Assembly: GCA_016715885.1 (NCBI GenBank)
Contig: JADJXL010000005.1
Coordinates: forward strand, 124,001 to 188,000
DNA: 64,000 nt
From: Polyangiaceae bacterium
Lineage (GTDB): Bacteria > Myxococcota_A > Polyangia > Polyangiales > Polyangiaceae
Reading direction: 5' to 3'
The translations under genes and the position numbers were made by a program. The notes below the pieces were generated by a model. That model saw nothing but the letters and a program-made list of their open reading frames with translations. It ran no database searches and was not told the origin of the DNA. Shown piece after piece: positions 45,031 to 54,400 of the stretch. Numbering within the stretch: the stretch's first letter is position 1; each line of letters opens with the position of its first letter.

Positions 45031-47238
45031 ATGCTTCCCATTCGACAGCTTGTTCAAACGGCAATTTGTGCGGCGTTCGTTGCTGGTTGTGGGGCGCCTC
45101 TATCAAAGGGCCCGTCGCCTAGCCTGCGCCTGCGGCACATCGTGCTCTACCAAAATGGCCTCGGCTATTTCGAGCGCACCGGAAGCTTGACGTCCGATAG
45201 GCTTGCGCTGCGGTTTCGTGAGCGTGAAGTGGACGATGTGCTCAAAAGCGTCGTCGTCGTCGAGCAAGGGCTTGGTCCGAACGACACGCCGTCGACCGTG
45301 AGTGCAATGCTGCCGCGGTCGGGCAGGGCCGAGGGCCTCGAAGAACCGACCGAGCTCGAGCTCGTGTTTTCGCCGCGGCCGAGCCGTCCCGTTTCCATTG
45401 CGTATGCCGTTCCCACGGCGGCGTGGAAAGCGACCTATCGAATCATATTGCCTGCAAAAGATCAGAAAGAACGTCGTGCACTTCTCCAAGCGTGGGCACT
45501 CATTGATAATGTCGGTGATGAAGATTGGGAAGATGTCCGCGTCACGCTTGCGACGGGCGCGCCTCTGTCGTATGCGTCCGACCTGCGTTCTCCGACGATG
45601 ATGCAGCGTCCGGAGCTGAAGGGCATTTACGGTCCGCAAACGGGAGCGACGGGTCCGGTGTATGCGGAGCACGTTGCGCAAAAGGATACCGATGCCGATG
45701 GCATTCTCGATCAATACGACGCATGTCCGAACGAAGGTGGTGCGGCGAATTTCGATCCCCGACAAACCGGTTGTCCGCGTTTGGTTCGGGTGACGGAGAG
45801 CAGCATTCAAATCATTCAGCATGTGGAGTTCGATAAGGGATCGGATGTGGTTCAGGCGGCGAGCAGGCCCATCGTCGACCAAGTTGCCCAGGTGCTTTTG
45901 GACCACCCAGAGATTGCGGTGCTCGAATTGCAAGGGCACACGTCGTCGGATGAGCCATTGGCGGCGGATTTGGGAATGCGGCGCGCGCGGGCCGTGCAGA
46001 CGCTATTGAGGGGGCGTGGGGTTTCTTCGGCGAGGCTCACGGTGCGCACGTATGGTGCCGACATGCCCATTGCAGCGAATACGACGGACGAGGGACGGCG
46101 CAAGAACCGACGGGTTTCTTTCGTGATCGCCGAGCGCGTGAGCGGTAAGGACAAATCTCGCGAATCGGCTGTCGTTACGCCTGAAGGGCTTGCGCGTGTG
46201 CCCGAAGCGACGAGCACGGTGGATGCATCGAGTGGCACGTATCGATACGAAATTGCCAATGCCGTCACGCTTCCAAAGAAATCGTCGGCGCTGATTACGC
46301 TCATCAATCGCCCGATGGATGGCGACGACGTGCTTCTTTTTCGTCCCGACCCGGCAGCTCCGCAGAGTGCGAAGCACCCATTTCGAGCAGCAGAAATCCT
46401 GAACAATAGCGACATTGGGCTTCAGCCTGGATCGGTGTCGATCTTTTCCGGCGGGACGTTCGTGGGTGAAGGCGTGATTACGCGGCTTCTGCCCGGTGAA
46501 CGGTCGACGATTCCTTATGCGGTGGATACTTCGACGAGCGTTCGCGTGACGGGTATTTCCTTGGACGAACCGGTGCGTATCGTGGCGCTTGCGCGTGGAC
46601 TGCTCAGGGTGACCGATCGAAGTAGGTTCGTCACGTCCTACGATATCACGCCTGGCCATAACGTGCCGAATACACTCGTGATTCGGCATCCGAGGCGGTT
46701 GGGGTACGAGGCATTCAAGCTGCCGGAGGGGACCGAAACGACGCCGGAAGCGTATTTCATTCGTTTACCCGTGGCTGCGCAGAAGCCATTGCGCATCGAT
46801 ATTGAAGAGGCACGACCCGTCGAGCGGCAATGGGTGCTGCTGACGGCTGATGGCGAAAAGCTTTCGCTTTATGTGCGTGGGTCGCAGTTGTCTCCGGAGC
46901 TTCAAAAGAAGATGGATCGCATCGTGGCATTGCGTAAGCTTCTCGGGACGACGGAAGATGCGCTCGCGCGGATTCGTGAAAAGCGTTCCGATTCGGCGGA
47001 GCGTGCGGCAGAGCTGCGTGAAAGTATCAAAACGATCGAGAAAACGGCGGGGGCGGCGACGCTTCGCAAATTGCTCTTGGATCGGCTCGCCGATGTCACG
47101 AAGCAGCTCGACGACATGGCCGTGGAAATCGCCAAAAAGGGTGACGAAGCGGCGCTTGCGCGCGCGGAGCTCGACGATGCCGTGCGAGATCTCGTCATTG
47201 AAGAACAGGTGGCGCCAGCGCCTGCAGCGTCCAAGTAA
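45031..47238 (+). CDS. DUF4139-type lipoprotein with an inserted OmpA domain
   Basis: 735 residues. MLPIRQLVQTAICAAFVAGC is a lipoprotein signal peptide. DUF4139 core segments flank an insertion: before it LYQNGLGYFERTG, ISIAYAVPT-like VSIAYAVPTAAWKATYRIIL and LQAWALIDNVGDEDWEDVRV; after it ALITLINRPMDGDDVLLFRP, NNSDIGLQPGSVSIFSGGTF and DITPGHNVPNTLVIRHP. The insertion carries a calcium-type repeat (DTDADGILDQYDACP) and an OmpA peptidoglycan-binding domain (HVEFDKGSDVVQAASRPI, LQGHTSSDEPLAADLGMRRA, NRRVSFVI). A C-terminal coiled coil follows (SDSAERAAELRESIKTIEKT). It may link the outer membrane to peptidoglycan. Confidence 0.85.
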   Translation: MLPIRQLVQTAICAAFVAGCGAPLSKGPSPSLRLRHIVLYQNGLGYFERTGSLTSDRLALRFREREVDDVLKSVVVVEQGLGPNDTPSTVSAMLPRSGRAEGLEEPTELELVFSPRPSRPVSIAYAVPTAAWKATYRIILPAKDQKERRALLQAWALIDNVGDEDWEDVRVTLATGAPLSYASDLRSPTMMQRPELKGIYGPQTGATGPVYAEHVAQKDTDADGILDQYDACPNEGGAANFDPRQTGCPRLVRVTESSIQIIQHVEFDKGSDVVQAASRPIVDQVAQVLLDHPEIAVLELQGHTSSDEPLAADLGMRRARAVQTLLRGRGVSSARLTVRTYGADMPIAANTTDEGRRKNRRVSFVIAERVSGKDKSRESAVVTPEGLARVPEATSTVDASSGTYRYEIANAVTLPKKSSALITLINRPMDGDDVLLFRPDPAAPQSAKHPFRAAEILNNSDIGLQPGSVSIFSGGTFVGEGVITRLLPGERSTIPYAVDTSTSVRVTGISLDEPVRIVALARGLLRVTDRSRFVTSYDITPGHNVPNTLVIRHPRRLGYEAFKLPEGTETTPEAYFIRLPVAAQKPLRIDIEEARPVERQWVLLTADGEKLSLYVRGSQLSPELQKKMDRIVALRKLLGTTEDALARIREKRSDSAERAAELRESIKTIEKTAGAATLRKLLLDRLADVTKQLDDMAVEIAKKGDEAALARAELDDAVRDLVIEEQVAPAPAASK

Positions 47239-47421
47239 AACAGGCCCCGGCCGTTGATGAGTGAAGCAATATTTCGACGCTCGTCGTGTAGGTCGATGTG
47301 TTGGGTATTGCCGGTGACGCTGCGGTGGGCGTGGAATCGATCGCCCTGGCTGATTTTTGATCGCTCCGCTTGGCCGCTGTGGTAGAGGCGCGACCCGGAC
47401 GTAAGCAGAGGTTCAGGACAA

Positions 47422-50400
47422 ATGCGCAGGACAACCAGATTTTTCTTTGCAGCCGCAGCGCTCTCGCTGAGCGGCATGGGCTGTGAGCTGATCGCAACGG
47501 TCGACCGATCGCAGATCGATCAAGGGGCGGGTGGCGACGCCGGAAAAGGTGGCGACGCGGTTAGCAGCTCGAGCAGCTCGAGCAGCTCGAGCGGCGGCGG
47601 CATGGGCGGCGGCGGTGGCATGGGCGGAGGCGGCATGGGCGGCGGCGGCATGGGCGGCGGCGGCATGGGTGGCGGCGGCATGGGTGGCGCCGGTGGCGGC
47701 GGCATGGGTGGCGGCGGCATGGGTGGCGGCGGCATGGGCGGCGCCGGTGGCGGCGGCATGGGCGGCGGCGGCATGGGTGGCGCCGGTGGCGGCGGCATGG
47801 GTGGCGGCGGCATGGGTGGCGGCGGAATGCCGTGCCAAATGCCCACGGATTGCCCTGCGACGGGGAGCGAATGCATCACGGCGACGTGTGACGCTGGCAC
47901 GTGCGGCACGACGTTCGTCGCCGACGGCACTGCGGTTTCTTCGCAAACGGCAGGGAATTGCAAAGTCGATCAATGCGATGGCGCAGGTAACGTCGTGACG
48001 GTCGACGACGACACGGATGTGCCCGATGATCAAAACGATTGCACGGCCGATAGCTGCAAGACCGGCGCTCCGCAACATGATCCGCTCGTGGCGGGGACGA
48101 TGTGCGGCGCCGCAATGGACCTCGTTTGTGACGGTATGGGCAATTGCGTCGGCTGTAACATGCCGACGGATTGTCCCGGCGATGATACGGAATGCCAAAC
48201 GCGCACGTGCGACGCTGGCGTTTGCGGCGTATCGAACGCAGCGCAAGGCACCGTGCTGCAAGCTCAAACGCCGAATGATTGCAAGACGGCGACGTGCAAC
48301 GGCGACGGCGGCGTGACGGATACGTTCGACGGGACGGACTTGCCCGCGGATGACACCGATGCATGCACTGTCGCGGCATGCGATGAGCAAAACGGGCCCG
48401 TGCAGAACCCGATTTCCATCGACGACAACGATGCATGTACGGCGGACGCGTGTGATCCGATGACGGGCGTGTCGCATACGCCAGTCAATGTCGACGACAA
48501 CAATGCATGTACGGCGGATGCGTGCGATCCGATGACGGGCGTGTCGCATACGCCAGTCAATGTCGACGACAACAATGCATGTACGGCGGATGCGTGCGAT
48601 CCGATGACGGGCGTGTCGCATACGCCGATAAGCCCGGACGACAACAACGCGTGCACGACGGATAGCTGCGATCCGATGACGGGCGTGTCGCATACGCCAG
48701 TCAATGTCGACGACAACAATGCATGTACGGCGGATGCGTGCGATCCGATGACGGGCGTGTCGCATACGCCGGTCAACATCGACGACGGCAATCAATGCAC
48801 CACCGATGCGTGCGATCCAATGACGGGCGTGTCGCATACGAATTTGCCCTCGGGCACGATGTGCACTCAAAATGGCGGCACGGAGTGCGACGGTAACGGC
48901 AACTGCATCACGCCAGCTCAGTGCATGCTGCCGAGCGATTGTCCTGGCATGGATACGGAATGCCAAACACGAACGTGTAACGGCGGAATGTGCGGCTTCG
49001 ACTACGCGCCTGCCGGCACGCTCGTCGTCAGCCAAACTGCCGGGGATTGTCAGGTCAATCAGTGCAATGGCTCGGGCGTCATCGTGTCGGTCGCCGACAA
49101 TGCCGATGTGCCCGCGGACGACGGCAACGATTGCACCGACGACACCTGCAATGCAGGCGTTCCCGTGCATTCGCCCAAGACAGTCGACACGGCATGCAAC
49201 TCGGGTGGCGGCACTGTCTGCAATGCGACGGGGCAATGCGTCCAGTGCAACACGGCGGTTCAATGCGGCGTGGATACGGCATGCCAAACCCATACGTGTA
49301 ACGCAGGGACGTGCGGCGTCAACAATGCGCCGAGCGGCACGATCGTTGCCGACCCGATGGCAGGCGATTGTGCATCTGATCAATGCGACGGAGCCGGTGG
49401 CCTGATTATGAATGCCACCGATGACGCCGATCTCCCGATCGACGGCAACCAATGCACCGACGACGTCTGTACGATGGGCATGCCGTCGAATCCGCCGTCC
49501 GCTCCAGCAACCGCATGCAACCAAGATGGCGGCTCGCTTTGCGATGGCGCGAGCTCGTGCGTCGAATGTCTCGTGGCGGATACGTGTCCCGGTATGGATA
49601 CGGAATGCCAAACCCGGACGTGCCAGTTGGGAGCATGTGATTTCGCTTTCGCCCCTGCGGGTACGCTGACGAGCACTCAAGCGCCCGGTGACTGCCAGCA
49701 GAATCAATGCGACGGTGCTGGCGTCGAGGTGAGCGCTGACGACGATACCGACGTGCCCATCGCTGGCGATGAATGTACTATCGGCGTTTGCAATGCGGGC
49801 GCTCCCTCTATCATTGCGGCGCCACCCGGAACGCCGTGCACGATGGGCGGCACCGAATGCGATGGCAATGGCGTGTGCATCACGCCGACGACCGTCTCGG
49901 TCGTGGCCACCATGCCGACCGATGGCGGCATGCCCGAAGCGTCGAAGGCCATATCGGTGACGTTTTCGACGGCGATGGACGGCGCCACGTTGACCGGACA
50001 AACCATCGCAGGCCCGTGCACCGGTTCGATCCAGGTTTCACTGGACAATTTCGCGAGCTGCATTGCGTTCTCGTCGGCGCTCGCGACGATGTCCGCCGGA
50101 GATACCGTGGCGACATTGACGGCCGCGCCCGGAATGCTCGTCAACCGCGTCTACAAGATCCGCGTCACCACGGCGGCCACGAGCGCGCTGGGCGCTCCGC
50201 TCGACATGGAACACGTGCACCCGAATGGCTTTCTGACGACGAGCCCGAATCTGTGTAATGATTCGGTCGTCATCAGCCAAGTGTACGGTGGGGGTGGAAA
50301 CGCGGGCGCCACCTACACACACGACTTCGTCGAGCTTCACAATCGCGGAACCACAGACCGTCAACCTCTCGGATTGGGCCTTCAATATACGAGCTGCGGC

Positions 50401-51261
50401 CGGTACTTATTGGAACACCACCAACCTCGTCGGCTCGATTGCGGCGGGCGGTTACTTCCTCGTCCGGATGAGTGGCGGGTCGAACGGCGTGCCATTGCCT
50501 GTCACACCCGACCTGATAAGCTCGATCAACATGGCCGGTGCGTCGGGCAAGATCGCGCTCGTGAGTTCCACGACTGCGCTTGCGGCGGAACTGCCCACCG
50601 CCCACTGGCACGGCATCGTCGGTTGTCGGTTGTGGCGCCAACCCCGCCAAACTGCTTCGAAGGCACTGCGGCTGTGCCCGTCCTCAGCAATTCCACCGCG
50701 GCTCTCCGCGTCCAAAACGGTTGCGGCGACGTCAACGAAAACAGCGCGGACTTTGCCGTTGACGTGCCAAACCCACGCAACAGCGCCACACCTGTGGCCG
50801 TTTGCGCGTGCACCGTGGAAAACGAAGCCAATACGGCGCTCGAAGCCGACTACTGCAACGTCCAATTCCCATTGTCGCTCAACGTGCAGACGGGAATGCA
50901 AACCCCCTTGATCTACGGACAGATCTTCGAGTCGGGCACGACGGGCGGCGGGACCGCCAAACCCAGCATTCGCTCGCAGCTCGGCTGGGGCGTGCCCTCC
51001 GCAAATCCGCAATACGAATCCGGCTGGACGTGGATCAATGCAACGATCAACGGCGCGTTTGTCGATCCAAACAACGACGAATACGAAGCGTCGTTCACCG
51101 CACCAGCACCTGGTGACTACCGTTACGTCTACCGCGTGAGCCTCGACCAAGGCGTGAGCTGGACGGTATGTGATCAGAACATGGGCGACTTCGGTGCTGG
51201 CGCGAACGCTGGGCTCGAATTCAACTTCGCCGACATGCCCGTCATGACCGTCACGCCCTGA
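47422..51261 (+). CDS. Giant Cys-rich repeat lipoprotein with lamin-tail-like domain (internal frameshifts)
   Basis: 1279 residues as read. Signal MRRTTRFFFAAAALSLSGMGC, polyserine, then a long GGGM linker. Repeated Cys modules follow (TECQTRTCDAGVCGV, NDCTADSCKTGAPQH), including six 24-residue tandem units. A Big_5-like Ig domain (VVATMPTDGGMPEASKAISV) precedes a lamin-tail-like domain starting SQVYGGGGNAGATYTHDFVE. Inside that domain, from about 50350 to 50650, the coding frame moves by +1 three times and ends back in the original frame; the authentic strand continues as TVNLSDWAFNIRAAAGTYWN, GIAAGG-type SIAAGGYFLVRMSGGSNGVP and ANP-CFEG. The printed residues there are therefore partly wrong. 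A final beta domain ends PGDYRYVYRVSLDQG. Likely a cell-surface adhesin-like protein. Confidence 0.85.
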   Translation: MRRTTRFFFAAAALSLSGMGCELIATVDRSQIDQGAGGDAGKGGDAVSSSSSSSSSSGGGMGGGGGMGGGGMGGGGMGGGGMGGGGMGGAGGGGMGGGGMGGGGMGGAGGGGMGGGGMGGAGGGGMGGGGMGGGGMPCQMPTDCPATGSECITATCDAGTCGTTFVADGTAVSSQTAGNCKVDQCDGAGNVVTVDDDTDVPDDQNDCTADSCKTGAPQHDPLVAGTMCGAAMDLVCDGMGNCVGCNMPTDCPGDDTECQTRTCDAGVCGVSNAAQGTVLQAQTPNDCKTATCNGDGGVTDTFDGTDLPADDTDACTVAACDEQNGPVQNPISIDDNDACTADACDPMTGVSHTPVNVDDNNACTADACDPMTGVSHTPVNVDDNNACTADACDPMTGVSHTPISPDDNNACTTDSCDPMTGVSHTPVNVDDNNACTADACDPMTGVSHTPVNIDDGNQCTTDACDPMTGVSHTNLPSGTMCTQNGGTECDGNGNCITPAQCMLPSDCPGMDTECQTRTCNGGMCGFDYAPAGTLVVSQTAGDCQVNQCNGSGVIVSVADNADVPADDGNDCTDDTCNAGVPVHSPKTVDTACNSGGGTVCNATGQCVQCNTAVQCGVDTACQTHTCNAGTCGVNNAPSGTIVADPMAGDCASDQCDGAGGLIMNATDDADLPIDGNQCTDDVCTMGMPSNPPSAPATACNQDGGSLCDGASSCVECLVADTCPGMDTECQTRTCQLGACDFAFAPAGTLTSTQAPGDCQQNQCDGAGVEVSADDDTDVPIAGDECTIGVCNAGAPSIIAAPPGTPCTMGGTECDGNGVCITPTTVSVVATMPTDGGMPEASKAISVTFSTAMDGATLTGQTIAGPCTGSIQVSLDNFASCIAFSSALATMSAGDTVATLTAAPGMLVNRVYKIRVTTAATSALGAPLDMEHVHPNGFLTTSPNLCNDSVVISQVYGGGGNAGATYTHDFVELHNRGTTDRQPLGLGLQYTSCGRYLLEHHQPRRLDCGGRLLPRPDEWRVERRAIACHTRPDKLDQHGRCVGQDRAREFHDCACGGTAHRPLARHRRLSVVAPTPPNCFEGTAAVPVLSNSTAALRVQNGCGDVNENSADFAVDVPNPRNSATPVAVCACTVENEANTALEADYCNVQFPLSLNVQTGMQTPLIYGQIFESGTTGGGTAKPSIRSQLGWGVPSANPQYESGWTWINATINGAFVDPNNDEYEASFTAPAPGDYRYVYRVSLDQGVSWTVCDQNMGDFGAGANAGLEFNFADMPVMTVTP
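47593..47826. repeat. GGGM-encoding trinucleotide-style repeat
   Basis: Repeats of GGCGGCGGCATGGGT and variants encode a Gly-Gly-Gly-Met linker, with occasional GGAGGG breaks. It follows a short AGCTCG polyserine run (about 47563-47591). It separates the lipid anchor from the Cys-rich domains. Confidence 0.85.
48412..48843. repeat. Six 72-bp tandem repeats in the Cys-rich protein
   Basis: Six in-frame units of 72 bp encode 24 residues each, of the form VNVDDNNACTADACDPMT followed by GVSHTP. Units 2, 3 and 5 are almost identical at the DNA level; units 1, 4 and 6 vary in the first residues and at one or two Cys-flanking sites. Each has two Cys and an acidic stretch that could bind calcium. 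The similarity of the units suggests recent duplication or conversion. Confidence 0.92.
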
Positions 51262-51418
51262 AAGAGGGCCGGGATCCCGGCGCTCGCCACTTCCCCAAAC
51301 AAAATCTTTCCTCCCGCCCAAGATCAGCCGATCATGGAGAGCACGCGTCTGTCCTGGGGGAGAAGAACCTTTCGCGGTCTGCTCCGTATCCCTCGCTCTC
51401 GCGGACATCGGAGTGAAC

Positions 51419-54400
51419 ATGACCGGCTTTCTCGATCGGCTCAGGGCGTACTGGAAAAACAATCCCCTCTCGGCACGCGCAGTGCTCGGCCTCTTGGTGC
51501 TTCTCGCGTGCGCCGTGGCGTTTGTCGCGACGCAACGCGTGCCCCCCGTGCGCGCAGGCGTCGTCGACGCGCGCCTCGAGCTTGCGGCCGGCGAAGTGCG
51601 CCTCACCGACGGCGACAAATCCGCCACGCTCATCTCCGGCGTCGCGCTTCCCCAAGGCGCCGACGTGTCCACGGGCAGCGGCGCCCGCGCCCTCGTACGC
51701 CTCGCCGATGGCTCGTCGCTGTTTTTGCGCAGCGACACCAAAGTCAAACTTCTCCCCGAAGGCGCCGACATCCTTTCGGGTGAGGTTTGGCTCGACGCAC
51801 CTCCTTCCGAACGAGCCGCGATGCAGCACAAGGCCGGCTCCGTCACCGTGTCCGCTGCCGATGCAGGCTTGTCCATCGTAAATGCGGGCGGCGAAACGCG
51901 CGTCGTCGTCACACGAGGTCTCGCGGTCGTCACGTCGCCCGGTGGTCGCGTCGAAGTCAACGCGGGTGAACAAGTCGAAATCAAGGGCTCGGACAAACCC
52001 AACGTAAAACCCGTCGTTTTCTGGGACGATTGGACCGGCGGCATGGGCGACGGCCGGCCGCTCGCGGGAAATGCCAGCGGCGCCGGGCGCATCTACGGCG
52101 TGTCGCCAAACGACATCGGCGCCAAAGCAAAACTGCTCGAAATCAGCCGACAATCCGTGCGCGCCGTCATTCGCGATGGCCTTGCGGAGACCGAAGTCGA
52201 CCAGACGTTCGGCAATCCAGGCGGCGGCATGCTCGAAGGTTGGTATTGGTTCAGCGTCCCCGAACGAGCGATCGTGACGTCGTTTGCCGTCGAAACGGAC
52301 GGCGTCCTCGTCGAAGGCGAAGTGACAGAACGCAAAGAAGCCGCGGCTCGATATACGAAAGCCGTATCGAGTGGCCATTCGCCCGCGCTGCTCGAATGGG
52401 TCGATGGCCGTACGTATCGGTCGCGCATTTACCCGATTCCGGCATCGGGATCGCGTCGCGTCGTTTTGCGCTACCTGGAAGTGCTGCCGTCGCAAGAAGG
52501 CAAACTCGAGTACCTTTATCCAATGCGTTCGGACGAACCCTCGCGCATTGGTGAATTTTCGCTCGAAGTCGATTTGGGCACGATTGGCCCGAAAATGCGA
52601 ATTTCGAGTTTGGCGGACGCGGTCGTCGAAGAGCGCGGACGTCGCGTGACGATGCGGCGTAGCGGGTATTTGCCCCGAGCCGATTTTCAAATCGAAGCGA
52701 CGCCGATCGAAAAAGACAAACGCGAACCGCTCACGATCGCGCGCTGGTCCGCAGGCAGTGATCGAGCCGATTACGTGATGGCGCGTTACGTTCCCGACAT
52801 CGATTGGTCGACCATTCCCGAACCACCGGGGGATGTGGCGGTCGTCGTCGACACGTCCGCATCCGGCGATGAAGCCGTCCGTCAACAAAAGGCCGTCGCT
52901 GCGGAAGCTACTCTTCGAGCGCTCTCGAAAAAAGACAAATTCGTTCTCATCGCCATTGATTCGGCGCCCACGGTGCTTTGGCCGAAAGAGGGTTTGGCGG
53001 AAGCAACCGACAAAGAAATCGCCGCGGCGCTTGGAAAACTTGCCGAACATGCATCGGCGGGCGCAACGGACCTCGGCGCCATGTTCGACGCGGCGCTCGG
53101 AAGGCTTCACGGCACGGAACAACCGGCCGTCGTGTACATTGGCGACGGGCTCGCAACATCGGGCGAAGTGGCGGCGGATCGTTTGTCCGAGCGGCTTCGT
53201 CGATCGCTCTCGACATCGCGGGCGCGTCTGTTTACCGTAGCCGTTGGAGCTCAAAGCAATTTGGGACTCCTGCGTGAACTTGCGCGACAAGGCGGCGGCC
53301 AAAGTTTCCGCATTGATCGCACGGAGACCGCGACGAGCGAAGTGCTTCGTCTTGCGAGCGCGATCAAAACACCAACGATTACGGAGCTGTCGATCGATCT
53401 CGGCGCGGGGCTTGACGAAGCCATGTTCACGGCGACTGGCAAGATTTCGCGTGGTGAAGAAGTGATGCTCGTGGCGCGAACGCATCATGCGTTGCCGAAA
53501 GAGGCAATGGTGAAGGGTCGCGTCGGCGGTAAAGACTTCACGAAGACGTATCCGATTACGATGACGCAGGGGCCGAGCACGTCGCTCGTCCCGCGGCTGT
53601 GGGCGGCGGAAAAGATTCGGCGACTGCTTGGCGAAGCGACGGATCCGGATGAATTGCGAGGCAAAATTGTCGAAATTGGCCTCGATTATGGCCTCATGAC
53701 GCCTTATACGAGCATCCTCGCGCTCGAAAGCGAAGCGGCGTATGCGCGACAAGGCATTCGACGGAGGAATTCGCCACTTCGCGGAACTCGTTTGACGATG
53801 CTCGATGCGGCGACCGAACGCGCGTGGATGGATGCCGCGGCAAACCCCGTTCCGGCGGTGATGTTCGGTTGTTCCAAGAGCGACGAGGCGCCGGCGTCGG
53901 CCATTTCGCAGGCGCCTCCGCCGGTGGCTGTTGCACCGGCGGAGCCAGCGGGCGAGCACATGAATCTCGACGATCAAAAAGCGCGGGCAGGCGAGCCTAC
54001 GGACACGCCGGTTGCGGGCATTGTGCCGGAGCCGTCGCCGGAATCGGCAACCGCGGAAGCTCCGGCAATGCCGAAAGCGGATATTGCCGGAAAGATTGCG
54101 AAAGCTTCGTCAGACGACGAGATTGGCGATTTCAAACCCATGGGTGGGAGCGGATATGTCGGGGGACTCGGGGCTGCGCCGCCTGGCGCGCGAGTGCCGA
54201 ACCGCAGCACCCGTCCACTCGCGGCGGGAAACAGCCCTCGTAGCGTCGAATTGGCTGGCTTCGACAAACCAAAACCTGCGCCCCCGCCACCCCCGCCGCA
54301 TCGTGAACAGGATGGCCAAAAAGCGGAGCGCGTGAAAATATCGCGCACGATGCCGGCGATGCCTTGCAGCGACGTGGCGCGAAGGCCGCTCGCGGATCGC

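Noticed and set aside
48412..48843. CRISPR-like periodic repeats
   Set aside because: The 72-bp units are contiguous, in frame and encode protein; no unique spacers.
47413..50001. 862-residue minus-strand frame opposite the Cys-rich lipoprotein
   Set aside because: It translates the linker repeats as His-Ala-Ala strings; the opposite strand has a signal peptide and Cys modules.
51268..51281. Palindrome GCCGGGATCCCGGC after the Cys-rich gene
   Set aside because: Short, with no loop and no T run; too weak to call a terminator.
51332..53977. 881-residue minus-strand frame opposite the VIT/VWA gene
   Set aside because: Shadow of a gene with clear domains; composition is Arg-rich and irregular.
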